Assembly: GCF_025996515.1 (NCBI RefSeq)
Contig: NZ_BLRH01000035.1
Span: 558,001-622,000 of the forward strand
Direction: 5' to 3'
Length of the DNA stretch: 64,000 nt
From: Rhizohabitans arisaemae
GTDB taxonomy: Bacteria; Actinomycetota; Actinomycetes; Streptosporangiales; Streptosporangiaceae
The translations under genes and the position numbers were made by a program. The notes under the pieces were generated by a model that was given only the letters and a program-made list of their open reading frames with translations, had not been told where the DNA came from and searched no databases. Shown here in pieces: positions 33,743-42,502 of this stretch. Position 1 is the stretch's first letter. Every line of letters begins with the position of its first letter.

Positions 33743-33829
33743 TTGCATTCGAAATACTGTCAATCAACTCAATGTATCTTCCCAGGTAGATGTCATTAAT
33801 TGGAGCAATGACGCTGGGCTCGAATGCAA
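33743..33829. promoter_or_regulatory. Pair of inverted half-sites TTGCATTCG...CGAATGCAA
   Basis: TTGCATTCG (33743-33751) and its exact reverse complement (33821-33829) lie in the divergent region, 69 bp apart. A further TTGCA occurs at about 33837. One site is beside the start of each gene, as expected for an autoregulated divergent pair. Confidence 0.5.
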
Positions 33830-33841
33830 TGCGGTGTTGCA

Positions 33842-34546
33842 ATGACTGGCGGCGAAGACAATACTGGCGGCATGCCAGGAGGACGATTGACCCAGCAGGA
33901 CCGCGAGCGCATCGCGTCCGGACTCGCCGACAAGCTCTCCTACGGTGAGATCGCCAGGCGGCTCGACCGGCCGACCTCGACGATCACCCGGGAGATCGCA
34001 CGCAACGGCGGCCCCGCCGGCTACCGGCCCCAGCAGGCGCACCAGGCGACGATCCGGCGGGCACGGCGCGGCACACCGGCCCCCACGCATGCGGCGGCAC
34101 CGCCGGTCGCCACACTGGAACAGGAGATCATCGAGATGGCGGTCAGGGCGGGGATGCCGAGAATGACCGCGCGCGTGCACCACGACCTGATGCTGTCCGA
34201 GGACGGCAGACGCACCGCGGCCGAGCTGACCCGCAGGCTGGAGGTCAGCCCGGCCTCCGTCTCCGTGGCCGTGAACTTCCTGGTCCAGCACGGATTCGTC
34301 CGGCGTGAGCGCGATCCGCGGCGGCGTCGGGACACCTACGTGGTCGACGACGACGCCTGGTACCACGCGATCATGGTCAGCGAGCGGCGGACACTCGAGA
34401 CGGCGCGGGCCACGACGGCGGCGGCCGAGACGTATGGGCTCGACAGCCCCGTGGGGCAACGGCTGGCCAAGACGGCGGCGTTCCTGGAACGCGTCAGCCT
34501 GGACGTCATGGAGTCGGCCGACCGCTGGCGCACCCTCCTGGCGTGA
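33842..34546 (+). CDS. MarR/GbsR-like regulator with N-terminal IS30-type HTH
   Basis: 234 residues if started at ATG 33842; ATG 33824 would overlap the half-site and ATG 33872 is also possible. No strong ribosome site. Residues ~15-70 are an HTH_38-type helix-turn-helix (LTQQDRERIASGLADKLSYG, EIARRLDRPTSTITREI, YRPQQAHQ), as found at the N-terminus of IS30 transposases. Residues ~95-170 are a MarR/GbsR winged helix (RRTAAELTRRLEVSPASVSV, VNFLVQHGFVRRERDPRRRR). No DDE catalytic domain, so it is a regulator, not a transposase. Confidence 0.8.
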   Translation: MTGGEDNTGGMPGGRLTQQDRERIASGLADKLSYGEIARRLDRPTSTITREIARNGGPAGYRPQQAHQATIRRARRGTPAPTHAAAPPVATLEQEIIEMAVRAGMPRMTARVHHDLMLSEDGRRTAAELTRRLEVSPASVSVAVNFLVQHGFVRRERDPRRRRDTYVVDDDAWYHAIMVSERRTLETARATTAAAETYGLDSPVGQRLAKTAAFLERVSLDVMESADRWRTLLA

Positions 34547-34599
34547 CGGGTCCCGGCGGTGCGTACCGCCACCACGGTCGGACTGGTTCCCGCCCTCAC

Positions 34600-35292
34600 C
34601 TAAGGACCGGGGTCGGTGTTGAGGCCGCACTCGTATCCCAGGATCACCGCCTGTACCCGGTCCCGGAGCCCGAGTTTGGCGAAGATCCGTCCGATGTGCG
34701 TGCGTACCGTCCCGCCGGACAGGCACAGCTCGCGGGCGATCTCCGCGTTGGACCGGCCACGGGTGATCAGCACGAGGACCTCCAGCTCGCGCTTGGTCAA
34801 CGCCCGCAGCCGGCCGGCCCGCTCCGGCGGCCGTACCGGCTCCCGGGCGACGAAACAGTCGATCAGCCGCCGGGTGACGCTCGGCCCGGTGACCGCCTCA
34901 CCCGAGGCGACCGCCCGTACGGCCGACACGAGATCGCCGGCGAGGGCGTCTTTGAGCAGGAACCCGCTCGCCCCCGCCCGGAGCGCGTCGTAGACGTACT
35001 CGTCCAGGTCGAAGGTGGTGAGGATCAGGACCTTGGCCGTACCGACGTCACGCCGGATGCGCCGGGTGGCCTCCACCCCGTCCATCCCCGGCATGCGGAT
35101 GTCCATGAGCACCACGTCGGGACTGGTCTCGCGGACGACCGCCACGCCGTGGGCGCCGTCTGCGGCCTCGCCCACGACCCGGATGTCGTCGGTTTCGTCG
35201 AAGATCATGCGGAAGGCGGCGCAGAGGAGCGGCTGGTCGTCCACGAGCACCACCCGAGTCGGGCGGTTCTCCGCCGGGGTGCCGCCGGTCAC
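34600..35292 (-). CDS. NarL/LuxR-family response regulator
   Basis: 230 residues from GTG 35292 (GTGA overlap with the kinase stop). Receiver: VVLVDDQPLL at 14-23, phospho-acceptor Asp64 in VVLMDIRMPGMDG, Thr in LILTTFDLDE, Lys in FLLKDA. The C-terminal LuxR helix-turn-helix is LTKRELEVLVLITRGRSNAE, IARELCLSGGTVRTHIGRIF. Pairs with the kinase encoded upstream. Likely target is the divergent lipoprotein/exporter cassette at 36702. Confidence 0.93.
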   Translation of the reverse strand: MTGGTPAENRPTRVVLVDDQPLLCAAFRMIFDETDDIRVVGEAADGAHGVAVVRETSPDVVLMDIRMPGMDGVEATRRIRRDVGTAKVLILTTFDLDEYVYDALRAGASGFLLKDALAGDLVSAVRAVASGEAVTGPSVTRRLIDCFVAREPVRPPERAGRLRALTKRELEVLVLITRGRSNAEIARELCLSGGTVRTHIGRIFAKLGLRDRVQAVILGYECGLNTDPGP

Positions 35293-36560
35293 GGGGAGAC
35301 CTCCCCGCCGACCGGAAGCCGCGCGTACACCGACAGGCCACCGCGTGGATCACGCCCGATCCGCAGCTCGCCGTCGAGCATCCGGACCCGTTCGGCGATG
35401 CCGCGCAGGCCGTTGCCCTCCTCGGGCCTCAAGATCCCGACCCCGTCGTCGCCGACCTCGACCGCCACATGATCGGATGCGAAGGCCAGGCGGACGTCGG
35501 CCCGTGCGCCGGGGCCCGCGTGCTTGACGACGTTGGTGAGCGCCTCCTGCACGATGCGGTAGACCGCCAGGTCGACGCCGGTGGGGAGGGCCGCAGGGTC
35601 GCCTTCCACCCGGAAATCGACGGAGATCCCGGCCGCGCTCACCCGGTCGGCGAGCGCCGGGAGCCCGCCGACCCCGGCCGGCGGGCGCCGGTCCCCGTCC
35701 TCGTCCGAGCCGTTCCGCAGGGCCCCGAGAAGCTGCCGCAGCTCCGACAGTGAACCCCTGGCCACGGAGACGACCTCCCGCATGGCCCGTTCGCTCAGCT
35801 CCGGGCTGCGCCGCCGGGTCGCCACCGCCGCCTGCGCCTGCGCGACGACGACCGACAGCCCGTGCGCGATCACATCGTGCATCTCGCGGGCCAGCCGGGT
35901 CCGCTCCGCCAGGACGGCGAGCGCCGTCCGCTGGCGATGCTCGCGCTCCAGATCCGCCGCATGCCGGTGGGCGGCCAGCAGGCGCTCGTTCCTGCCGCGC
36001 ACGCCCTCGCCCCAGGCGAAGGCCAGCACCAGGGCGAACATGGCGCCGATCGACAGGCTCACCGCTTCGCCGAGCAGGTCGGTCAGGGACGTCACCGGCA
36101 CCCTGACCCACTCGCCGCCCAGCTCGGCCTTGCTCCCGAAGCTCTCGGGGAGGGAGACCTTGCTCCCCCTGCCCCGGGGGCGGAGCAGGTTGACCAGGCT
36201 GATCGCGTACACCCCGGCCGCGGCCAGGCCGAGTGCGGCCCGGCCGACCCACCGCGGGAGATCACGGCAGGTCAGGGCGGACAGGGTGATCGGCACGATG
36301 AGGTCGACGGGCTGCAGGGAGACGAAGAGGTCGAGGTGGTGCGCGCCTCCGCCGGCCAGGGCCGCCAGAAACGCCGGGAAGGGCCATCGGTGCCGGGCGA
36401 ACAGCGCGGCCGTCATGACCGCGCTGCAGAACCACCACAGCGACTCCTCGCCGCCCGAGTCCGGCCTGGACGTCGTCACGAGGGCCACGGCGACGGCGGT
36501 GTCCGACAGGGGAACCCGTTGGCCGACGAGGAATCGGCGCAGCTCACCGAGGAAGCGCAC
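35289..36560 (-). CDS. NarL-type (HisKA_3) membrane histidine kinase
   Basis: 423 residues from GTG 36560. TACGAT lies 6 nt before it, giving a leaderless start; the frame stays open upstream but runs into the divergent gene. Four to five membrane helices occupy residues ~25-190 (AVAVALVTTS, FPAFLAALAGGG, GRAALGLAAAGVYAISLVNL, SIGAMFALVLAFAW). HisKA_3: His228 in REMHDVIAHGLSVV. HATPase: VQEALTNVVKHAG, VGDDGVGI, GNGLRGIAERV. The DesK/LiaS-like plan points to sensing in or at the membrane. Confidence 0.9.
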   Translation of the reverse strand: MRFLGELRRFLVGQRVPLSDTAVAVALVTTSRPDSGGEESLWWFCSAVMTAALFARHRWPFPAFLAALAGGGAHHLDLFVSLQPVDLIVPITLSALTCRDLPRWVGRAALGLAAAGVYAISLVNLLRPRGRGSKVSLPESFGSKAELGGEWVRVPVTSLTDLLGEAVSLSIGAMFALVLAFAWGEGVRGRNERLLAAHRHAADLEREHRQRTALAVLAERTRLAREMHDVIAHGLSVVVAQAQAAVATRRRSPELSERAMREVVSVARGSLSELRQLLGALRNGSDEDGDRRPPAGVGGLPALADRVSAAGISVDFRVEGDPAALPTGVDLAVYRIVQEALTNVVKHAGPGARADVRLAFASDHVAVEVGDDGVGILRPEEGNGLRGIAERVRMLDGELRIGRDPRGGLSVYARLPVGGEVSP

Positions 36561-36701
36561 CAGCCCATCGTAGGTTTCGGCGCCGCGCCGCACATCAGAG
36601 CGGACTCGTACTTCCCGGGCGGGGATCTCATCCTCGGGGAGGGGGGGATCCGGCGTCCGGGCAGACGACGGAGCCCGCTCGCCGCTGCGACCTTGAGGGG
36701 C

Positions 36702-37196
36702 ATGACCACACTTCTTCGGCTGGGCGCCGTCGCGCTCCTCGCCTGCTCCGCCGCATGCGGATCGGGCCAGGCCGACCCGGGGGGCGCCGACGGCGAGACG
36801 GAACTCCTCAACCTCGGCAAGGAGCTCGCCCAGTGCCTCCGCCAGAACGGCATTCCCGATTTTCCCGACCCGCTGGTGAAGGACGGCAAGCTGGTCATGC
36901 CGAGCCGGCCGGCGGGTCAGGACACCACGTTCGACCGGGCCCTGAAGAGCTGTGATTCGGTCGCCAGGAAACTGGACCAGTCGGGGGCCGGCGACCGGTT
37001 CTCCGACGCCGACGTCGCCAAACTCCGCGCCTTCGCCCGGTGCATCCGCGAGAACGGGGTCCCCGAGTGGCCCGACCCCAAATCCGACGGCAGCTTCCCG
37101 ATCCTCAACACGCCGCTCGACGGCAAGACCGAGCGGCTTCAGCGGGCGCTGGAGCCGTGCCGGAAGCACTGGAACAAGGGATGGCGGGTGTCATGA
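36702..37196 (+). CDS. Lipoprotein of the second exporter cassette
   Basis: 164 residues from ATG 36702 (TTGAGGGG). Lipidated Cys19 (LLACSAAC). Two motif copies of the same kind as in the 16807/19412 lipoproteins: AQCLRQNGIPDFPDPLVKDG and ARCIRENGVPEWPDPKSDG, plus further cysteines (ALKSCDSVARKL, ALEPCRKHW). It is diverged but has the same architecture and operon position. Its ATGA junction couples it to the adaptor. A capture or sensing role is inferred from context. Confidence 0.78.
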   Translation: MTTLLRLGAVALLACSAACGSGQADPGGADGETELLNLGKELAQCLRQNGIPDFPDPLVKDGKLVMPSRPAGQDTTFDRALKSCDSVARKLDQSGAGDRFSDADVAKLRAFARCIRENGVPEWPDPKSDGSFPILNTPLDGKTERLQRALEPCRKHWNKGWRVS

Positions 37197-38284
37197 GCCG
37201 GCCCGCTCCCCGATCGCGGGGCCGGACGGTGGTCGCCGTGGTCGTCGTGGCCCTGGTGGTCGGCGCGACGGTCGTCTGGTGGACCAGGGCGGGCCAACCC
37301 GGGCCCGCGGCCACGCCGTCGCAGGTGACGACCACCACGGCGCCGGTGGCCCGCGGGACCGTCACCGAGCACCTCCAGCTCACCGGGACCCTCGACTACG
37401 AAGGCGAGTATCCGGTGGTTCACCAGGGCGATCCCGGGATCCTCACCGCGGCGGCCTCGCCCGGCTCCGTCATCCGGCGGGGTGAGCGGCTGTACACGGT
37501 GGGCGACCGCCGCGTGTTCCTCCTGTACGGGAAGCTTCCCGCGCACCGGGAGTTCCGTCTCGGCATGACGAAGGGCCCCGACATCCGGCAGCTGGAGCGG
37601 AACCTGGTCGCCCTCGGCCTCGACCCGGACCGGCGGATCGACGTCGACGACCGGTTCACCTGGGCCACCTCCGCCGCGATCCGCCGCTGGGAGGCTGACT
37701 GGGGGGTGAGCTCCTGGCGCCGTACCGGCCGGCTCCCGCTGGGCACCGCCGTGTTCCTGCCCGGCCCGCTCCGCGTCGGGCAGGTACGGGCCGGGCTCGG
37801 CACCACCGTCGGGATGAACGCCGGCATCCTGGTCACCACCTCCACCCGGCAGGTGGTCCGGGTCCGGCTTACCACCGACCGGCGGCACCTGGTCAAGCCC
37901 AAGGACAAGGTCGACATCGGCTTGCCGGGCGTTCGCGAGCTCAAGGGCACGGTGACCCGGATAGGCCGGGTGGCGACCCCGCCGCAGACCTCGGCGGGAG
38001 GCCAGGTGGCCACCGTACCGGTCACGATCACCGTCGAGCTGCCGCCGGGCCCCGACCTCGACCAGGCCCCGGCCCAGGTGAACATCGCGGTGCGCACCCG
38101 GGAGAACGTGCTGACCGTCCCGGTGACGGCGCTGCTCGCCCGGCCGTCCAGCGGATACCAGGTCCGGCTCGTCTCCGGCCGCGTCGTGGAGGTGAGCCCC
38201 GGCCTCTTCGACGGCGCCGCGGGCACCGTCGAGGTGAGCGGGGAGCTGACGGAACGGGACGAGGTCGAGGTGCCGATCCGATGA
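37193..38284 (+). CDS. Adaptor with PG-binding-like domain (second cassette)
   Basis: 363 residues from ATG 37193. Membrane helix at ~11-30 (RTVVAVVVVALVVGATVVWW). A sandwich-strand region (SVIRRGERLYTVGDRRVFLL) is followed by a PG-binding-like module at ~127-190 (KGPDIRQLERNLVALGLDPD, RFTWATSAAIRRWEADWG). Then come the HlyD-type barrel strands ending TVPVTALLARPSSGYQVRLV. Same layout as the adaptor at 15743 but clearly diverged. Coupled to genes on both sides by ATGA. Confidence 0.82.
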   Translation: MSRPAPRSRGRTVVAVVVVALVVGATVVWWTRAGQPGPAATPSQVTTTTAPVARGTVTEHLQLTGTLDYEGEYPVVHQGDPGILTAAASPGSVIRRGERLYTVGDRRVFLLYGKLPAHREFRLGMTKGPDIRQLERNLVALGLDPDRRIDVDDRFTWATSAAIRRWEADWGVSSWRRTGRLPLGTAVFLPGPLRVGQVRAGLGTTVGMNAGILVTTSTRQVVRVRLTTDRRHLVKPKDKVDIGLPGVRELKGTVTRIGRVATPPQTSAGGQVATVPVTITVELPPGPDLDQAPAQVNIAVRTRENVLTVPVTALLARPSSGYQVRLVSGRVVEVSPGLFDGAAGTVEVSGELTERDEVEVPIR

Positions 38285-38967
38285 CGGCCGTACTGGACGT
38301 TCGGGAGGCGTGGAAGGTCTATCCCGGGACCCCTCCGGTGGAGTCGGTGCGGGGCGTCTCCTTCACCGTCGAGCGCGGGGAGCTGACCACCGTGGTCGGA
38401 GCCTCCGGCTCGGGGAAGACGACGCTGCTGAACCTGGCGGCCGGGCTGGATCGGCCCACCTCCGGCACGATCCGCATCGCGGGACATCCGATCGAGAATC
38501 TCTCCGACCGCATGCTGTCCGGACTGCGCGCACACCGTCTGGGGGTGGTGTTCCAGCGGTTCCACCTGCTCACCCATCTCAGCGTGACCGACAACGTCGC
38601 GATGGGGCTCCTGTATCGCGGTGTACCGGCCGGCCTCCGCCGTGCCGCCGCGTCGGAGGCGTTGGAGCGGGTCGGCCTGTCCCACCGGGCGGGCCATCGG
38701 GCCGATCGGCTCTCGGGGGGAGAGCAGCAGCGGGTGGCGATCGCCCGGGCGGTCGTGGGTCGGCCTGAACTGGTGTTCGCCGACGAGCCGACCGGCAACC
38801 TGGACTCGGTTTCCGGGGCGGGTGTGCTCGAACTCCTCGGCGAGCTGAACCGCGACGGGACGACCATCGTCGTCATCACCCACGACGCGAAGGTCGCCGC
38901 GGCCGGACGTCGCCTCATCGAGATGCGGGACGGGCGGATCGTCCGTGATTCCGGGGGGACCCCATGA
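38281..38967 (+). CDS. MacB-type ABC ATPase (second cassette)
   Basis: 228 residues: Walker A GASGSGKTT at 40-48, Q-loop VVFQRFHLL, signature [14 protein letters not shown] from 144, Walker [14 protein letters not shown], switch His in VVITHDAKVA. All catalytic parts intact. It powers the permease encoded next (ATGA overlap on both sides). Closest relative in this window is the ATPase at 15024. Confidence 0.92.
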   Translation: MTAVLDVREAWKVYPGTPPVESVRGVSFTVERGELTTVVGASGSGKTTLLNLAAGLDRPTSGTIRIAGHPIENLSDRMLSGLRAHRLGVVFQRFHLLTHLSVTDNVAMGLLYRGVPAGLRRAAASEALERVGLSHRAGHRADRLSGGEQQRVAIARAVVGRPELVFADEPTGNLDSVSGAGVLELLGELNRDGTTIVVITHDAKVAAAGRRLIEMRDGRIVRDSGGTP

Positions 38968-40172
38968 CCCTGAGCACGGAGCTCAGGCCGCCGCGCCTGC
39001 GCGCCGCCGACCTGCTGCCCGTGGCCACCGGCGGTCTGCGCACCAGAAGGGCCCGGCTCCTGCTGTCGATCCTCGGCATCGCCATCGGCATCTCCGCCAT
39101 CGTGGCCGTCCTCGGCATCACCCGGTCCAGCCAGGCCGACCTGCTCGCCCGCCTGGACCGGCTCGGCACGAACCTGATGACGGTCTTCAACGGCAGCAAC
39201 CTGTCCGGCCGGGAGGTGCCGCTGCCCGCCACGGCCGCGCTCACCATCCGGCACACCGAGGGCGTCGAGGCCGTGGCGCCCACGGCGGAGCTCGACGGGA
39301 TCGGCGTCTACCGATCGGACCTGATCCCGCCGCAGATCACCGGCGGGCTGTCGGTGCGTGCGGCCGACTCGTCCCTGGTGCCGACGTTGCGCGGGGCCAC
39401 GCTGGTCGGGAAACACCTCGACGAGATGATCGGCGGCTATCCGGTCACCGTCCTCGGGCACGCGGCCGCCAAGACCCTCGGCATCGCCGACCTCTCCGGC
39501 ACCCCCCGGGTCTGGATCGGCGGCCGGTGGTACACCGTGATCGGCATTCTCCGCCCGCTTGAGCTGGCCGCCGAGATCGACCGGTCGGCGCTCATCGGCT
39601 TCCCGTCCGCCGCGCGGGACTTCGGGCACAACGGCCGGCCCAGCCGCATCTACGTGCGCAGCCGGACCGAGCGCACCCAGGCGGTCTCGGAGCTGCTGGC
39701 GCGGGCCGCCAATCCGAGGAGCCCGCACGAGGTCGCGGTCAGCCGGCCCTCCGACGCGCTGACCGCCCGGCTGGAGGTGGCCGACTCCGCCACCGCGCTC
39801 TTCGTGGGCCTCGGCGCGGTCGCCCTGCTGGTCGGCGGGGTCGGCATCGCCAACGTGATGATCGTGTCGGTGCTGGAGCGGCGAGCCGAGATCGGGCTTC
39901 GCCGGGCGCTCGGCGCGGCGCGGCGCCATGTGGCCGCGCAGTTCATCCTGGAGTCGCTTCTGCTCGGCTTCGCCGGTGGGGTGGTGGGCGTGCTTGCGGG
40001 GGCCGTCATCACCTGCGTCGTGGCGGCCGGGCGGGGCTGGCAGGTCCTCATCCCGCCGGAGGCCCTGGGCGGCGGCCTGGTCACGGCCGTGGCGATCGGC
40101 ACGCTGTCCGGGATCTATCCGGCGATGCGCGCCGCGTCGGTGCCGCCCACCGAGGCTCTGCGCACCTCCTGA
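38964..40172 (+). CDS. MacB/FtsX-type permease (second cassette)
   Basis: 402 residues. N-terminal helix LLLSILGIAIGISAIVAVLG, then a large external domain (~60-275). Three C-terminal helices follow ([60 protein letters not shown]). Coupling motif VSVLERRAEIGLRRALGAAR. Same plan as the permease at 13828. Last gene of the cassette; no clear terminator was seen. Confidence 0.9.
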   Translation: MTLSTELRPPRLRAADLLPVATGGLRTRRARLLLSILGIAIGISAIVAVLGITRSSQADLLARLDRLGTNLMTVFNGSNLSGREVPLPATAALTIRHTEGVEAVAPTAELDGIGVYRSDLIPPQITGGLSVRAADSSLVPTLRGATLVGKHLDEMIGGYPVTVLGHAAAKTLGIADLSGTPRVWIGGRWYTVIGILRPLELAAEIDRSALIGFPSAARDFGHNGRPSRIYVRSRTERTQAVSELLARAANPRSPHEVAVSRPSDALTARLEVADSATALFVGLGAVALLVGGVGIANVMIVSVLERRAEIGLRRALGAARRHVAAQFILESLLLGFAGGVVGVLAGAVITCVVAAGRGWQVLIPPEALGGGLVTAVAIGTLSGIYPAMRAASVPPTEALRTS

Positions 40173-40330
40173 GCACGGCCGGTCCCGACGGATCGCCGGT
40201 GCGGACAGGGTGCCGAAGAGTGGGGTACGGGCTGCGCCGGGTACGGCGTGTGAGCCGGCGTAGCCCGTACCCTTAGACTCACGGTGGATTCACGCTTGGT
40301 GACTTTAGGTCGCAGATAGGTGAGTTGGTC

Positions 40331-41629
40331 GTGGCTTATCCGTTGGTTCCGCGGATAGCGGAGAGCGCGCTGCGAGAGCTGGTCGCCGCGTTCCGCGTGG
40401 TGGTGCTGAACGGGCCGCGCCAGTCGGGGAAGACCACGCTGCTGGAGGGGTTCAACCGCCGGGCCGGAGGGACCTTCCGGACCCTCGACGACGAGGACAC
40501 CCTGACCGCCGCCGTGGAGGATCCGGCCGCCTTCGTCCGGCAGCGGCCGGGACCGCTCATCGTCGACGAGATCCAGCGCGGCGGGGACCGGCTGCTCCGC
40601 GCGGTGAAACGGGCCACCGACACCGACCGGGACCGGGGCCGGTTCATCCTGTCCGGGTCCGCGAGGTTCCTCACCGTGCCGACGCTCTCGGAGTCGCTGG
40701 CCGGGCGGGCCGCGTTTCTCGACCTGTGGCCGCTCGCCGTCGTCGAACGGGCCGGGACGGAACCGGACTTCCCGCTCCGGGTGGCCGCGGGGCCGCAGGA
40801 CCTGCTCGCCGCCGACTCGCCGTGGACCAGGGAAGACTATCTGCGGATCATCGTGGAGGGCGGCTACCCCGAGCCGCTGTACGAAGCCACCCCCGGCCAC
40901 CGGGGCCGGTGGTTCCGCGACTACCTCACCACGATCGCCACGCGGGACATCCGGGAGTTCGCCACGGTCCGGCACAGCGAGGCCGTGCTCCGGCTGCTCG
41001 CCCTGCTCGCGGCCCGCCTCGGCACCACCCTCTCCCGGAGCGGCCTGGCCCGGGCGATGGAACTCGGCTGGGAGACGACCCGGAACTACCTCGGCTACCT
41101 TGAGGTGGTCTTCCTCACCGGGGAGGTGCAGGCCTGGTCGGCCGGCGCGGGCTCCCGGGTCACCAAGGCGCCCAAGGTCTTCCTCACCGACACCGGGCTG
41201 GCCGCGCATCTGCTCGGGCAGACGGCGGGTTCGCTGGCGGTCCCCGGCAACCGGGCGCTCGGACCGCTGGTGGAGACCCTGGTCTTCACCGAGCTCACCA
41301 AGCTGCTCTCGTTCCACGACGTCCCCCCGCTGCTGTGGCACTACCGCGACCGGGACCAGCGCGAGGTCGACTTCCTGCTGGAGCTGCCCGACGGATACGT
41401 GGTCGCCATCGAGGTGAAGGCGAGCACCTCCCCCTCCTACGACAGCGCCAAACACCTGGCCTGGCTCAGGAAGCGGATCGGCGACCGGTTCGCGCTCGGC
41501 CTGGTGCTCCACCTCGGGCCGCGGAGCCACTCCTTCGGCGACCGCATCCTCGCGTTGCCGGTGTCGGCGCTGTGGAACCACGGCCTGCCCGCCGACCGCC
41601 CCCAGGTCAGGAGCGGATCCGCAGGTTGA
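40331..41629 (+). CDS. AAA_14/DUF4143 ATPase
   Basis: 432 residues from GTG 40331 (GGTGAG 6 nt upstream; TTG 40325 possible). AAA_14 motor: Walker A LNGPRQSGKTTLLEGF at ~28-43, Walker B PLIVDEIQRGGDRLLR, sensor FILSGSARFL, and motif GRAAFLDLWPLAVVE. The C-terminal DUF4143 part includes KVFLTDTGLAAHLLGQ, GPLVETLVFTELTK and HYRDRDQREVDFLLELPDGY, then VAIEVKAS, a PD-(D/E)xK-like pattern. These proteins are common as mobile or conflict-linked ATPases; function is unsettled. Single gene. Confidence 0.88.
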   Translation: MAYPLVPRIAESALRELVAAFRVVVLNGPRQSGKTTLLEGFNRRAGGTFRTLDDEDTLTAAVEDPAAFVRQRPGPLIVDEIQRGGDRLLRAVKRATDTDRDRGRFILSGSARFLTVPTLSESLAGRAAFLDLWPLAVVERAGTEPDFPLRVAAGPQDLLAADSPWTREDYLRIIVEGGYPEPLYEATPGHRGRWFRDYLTTIATRDIREFATVRHSEAVLRLLALLAARLGTTLSRSGLARAMELGWETTRNYLGYLEVVFLTGEVQAWSAGAGSRVTKAPKVFLTDTGLAAHLLGQTAGSLAVPGNRALGPLVETLVFTELTKLLSFHDVPPLLWHYRDRDQREVDFLLELPDGYVVAIEVKASTSPSYDSAKHLAWLRKRIGDRFALGLVLHLGPRSHSFGDRILALPVSALWNHGLPADRPQVRSGSAG

Positions 41630-41787
41630 CCGCCTTGAGGCGGGCGTAGGCGTCCGCTTCGGTACGGGCGTGGCCGCTGGACCTGTGGGGTCCGCCGCGC
41701 CCGCCCGCCTGCGGCGATGTGCGGTTCAGGGGTCGATGTCGCCGACAGGCCGGATTGGTTCCGGGCAAGGTCTTGTCATCGCTCTAT

Positions 41788-41836
41788 CTATACGTATCCT
41801 TATGCGTATAGTGTCCATGTATCCTTATACGTATAG
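41788..41836. promoter_or_regulatory. Repeated operator before the EXLDI gene
   Basis: A 10-4-10 inverted repeat CTATACGTAT-CCTT-ATGCGTATAG (41788-41811, one mismatch) is followed by a second, weaker site whose right arm ATACGTATAG is at 41827-41836 after another CCTT. TTGTCA at 41773 and TATCCT at 41795 form a promoter lying inside the first operator. Autoregulation, or control by an unseen repressor, is likely. Confidence 0.6.
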
Positions 41837-41852
41837 GGACGAGGATGTGATG

Positions 41853-42392
41853 ATGCCCAATAAAACGATCTACGTTTCGGATGAGGATCTGCCGCTGTTC
41901 CAGCGGGCGCAGGAGATCGCCGGAGGCAAGCTGTCGACGGCGATCAGCGCGGCGCTGCGACGTTATGTCGAGATGGAGGAAGGCCGCCTCGAAGGCTACG
42001 ACGAGATCATCGTCAAGGTGGGTGTGGGCACCGGCCGCAAGCAGCGTTTCTCCGGCGTGCTGCTCGGCGAGTGGGGACGCACCCAGGGTGAGCGGATGGA
42101 GATGCTCAAGGTGTACCGCTCGCGGCAGGGCAAGTACGTCCTGCACGTGGACCGATCACCCGAGTGGACGGACGGCCTCGAGGGCGAGAACTGGCTGGAG
42201 AAGATCACCTCCCGGGGCGCGTGGCGGACCTACCTGGGGTTGACGGACTCGAACTGGGGCTTCGTCCAGGGCGAGTCGACGCTTGAGGTCTTCGACGGAC
42301 TCGAGGAGCTGCGCGGCAGGATTCCCGAAGAGTTCTACGACCTCATCGCCAATCTGGGGCGGCACCCCGCCGTGGAGGACCTCGACATCTGA
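41853..42392 (+). CDS. EXLDI family protein
   Basis: 179 residues from ATG 41853 (or the ATG one codon earlier; GAGG site). MPNKTIYVSDEDLPLFQRAQ opens with a ribbon-helix-helix-like segment (AISAALRRYVEMEE), then RTQGERMEMLKVYRSRQGKY and WGFVQGESTLEVFDGLEELR. It ends EDLDI, the tail that names the family. EXLDI proteins are typically next to drug-efflux ABC genes. The ribbon-helix-helix-like start and the operators just before it suggest an autorepressor controlling the DrrAB-like pump downstream. Confidence 0.82.
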   Translation: MPNKTIYVSDEDLPLFQRAQEIAGGKLSTAISAALRRYVEMEEGRLEGYDEIIVKVGVGTGRKQRFSGVLLGEWGRTQGERMEMLKVYRSRQGKYVLHVDRSPEWTDGLEGENWLEKITSRGAWRTYLGLTDSNWGFVQGESTLEVFDGLEELRGRIPEEFYDLIANLGRHPAVEDLDI

Positions 42393-42502
42393 CTCCTCCC
42401 CATCTGAAGTGAACACCCTCTGAGCCGGACGGTTCACGACAGGCGACCGTCCGCTATTTCGTCATGCCTTCTTTCTCACCCCGAGTACCTGGAGAACATC
42501 GA

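Noticed and set aside
33842-34050. IS30-type transposase
   Set aside because: Only the helix-turn-helix is present; no DDE domain, terminal inverted repeats or target duplication was seen.
41607-41735. Minus-strand gene tail ending ADAYARLKAVNLRIRS
   Set aside because: It reads like protein but is short, has no start and overlaps the DUF4143 gene end; not enough support to list as a feature.
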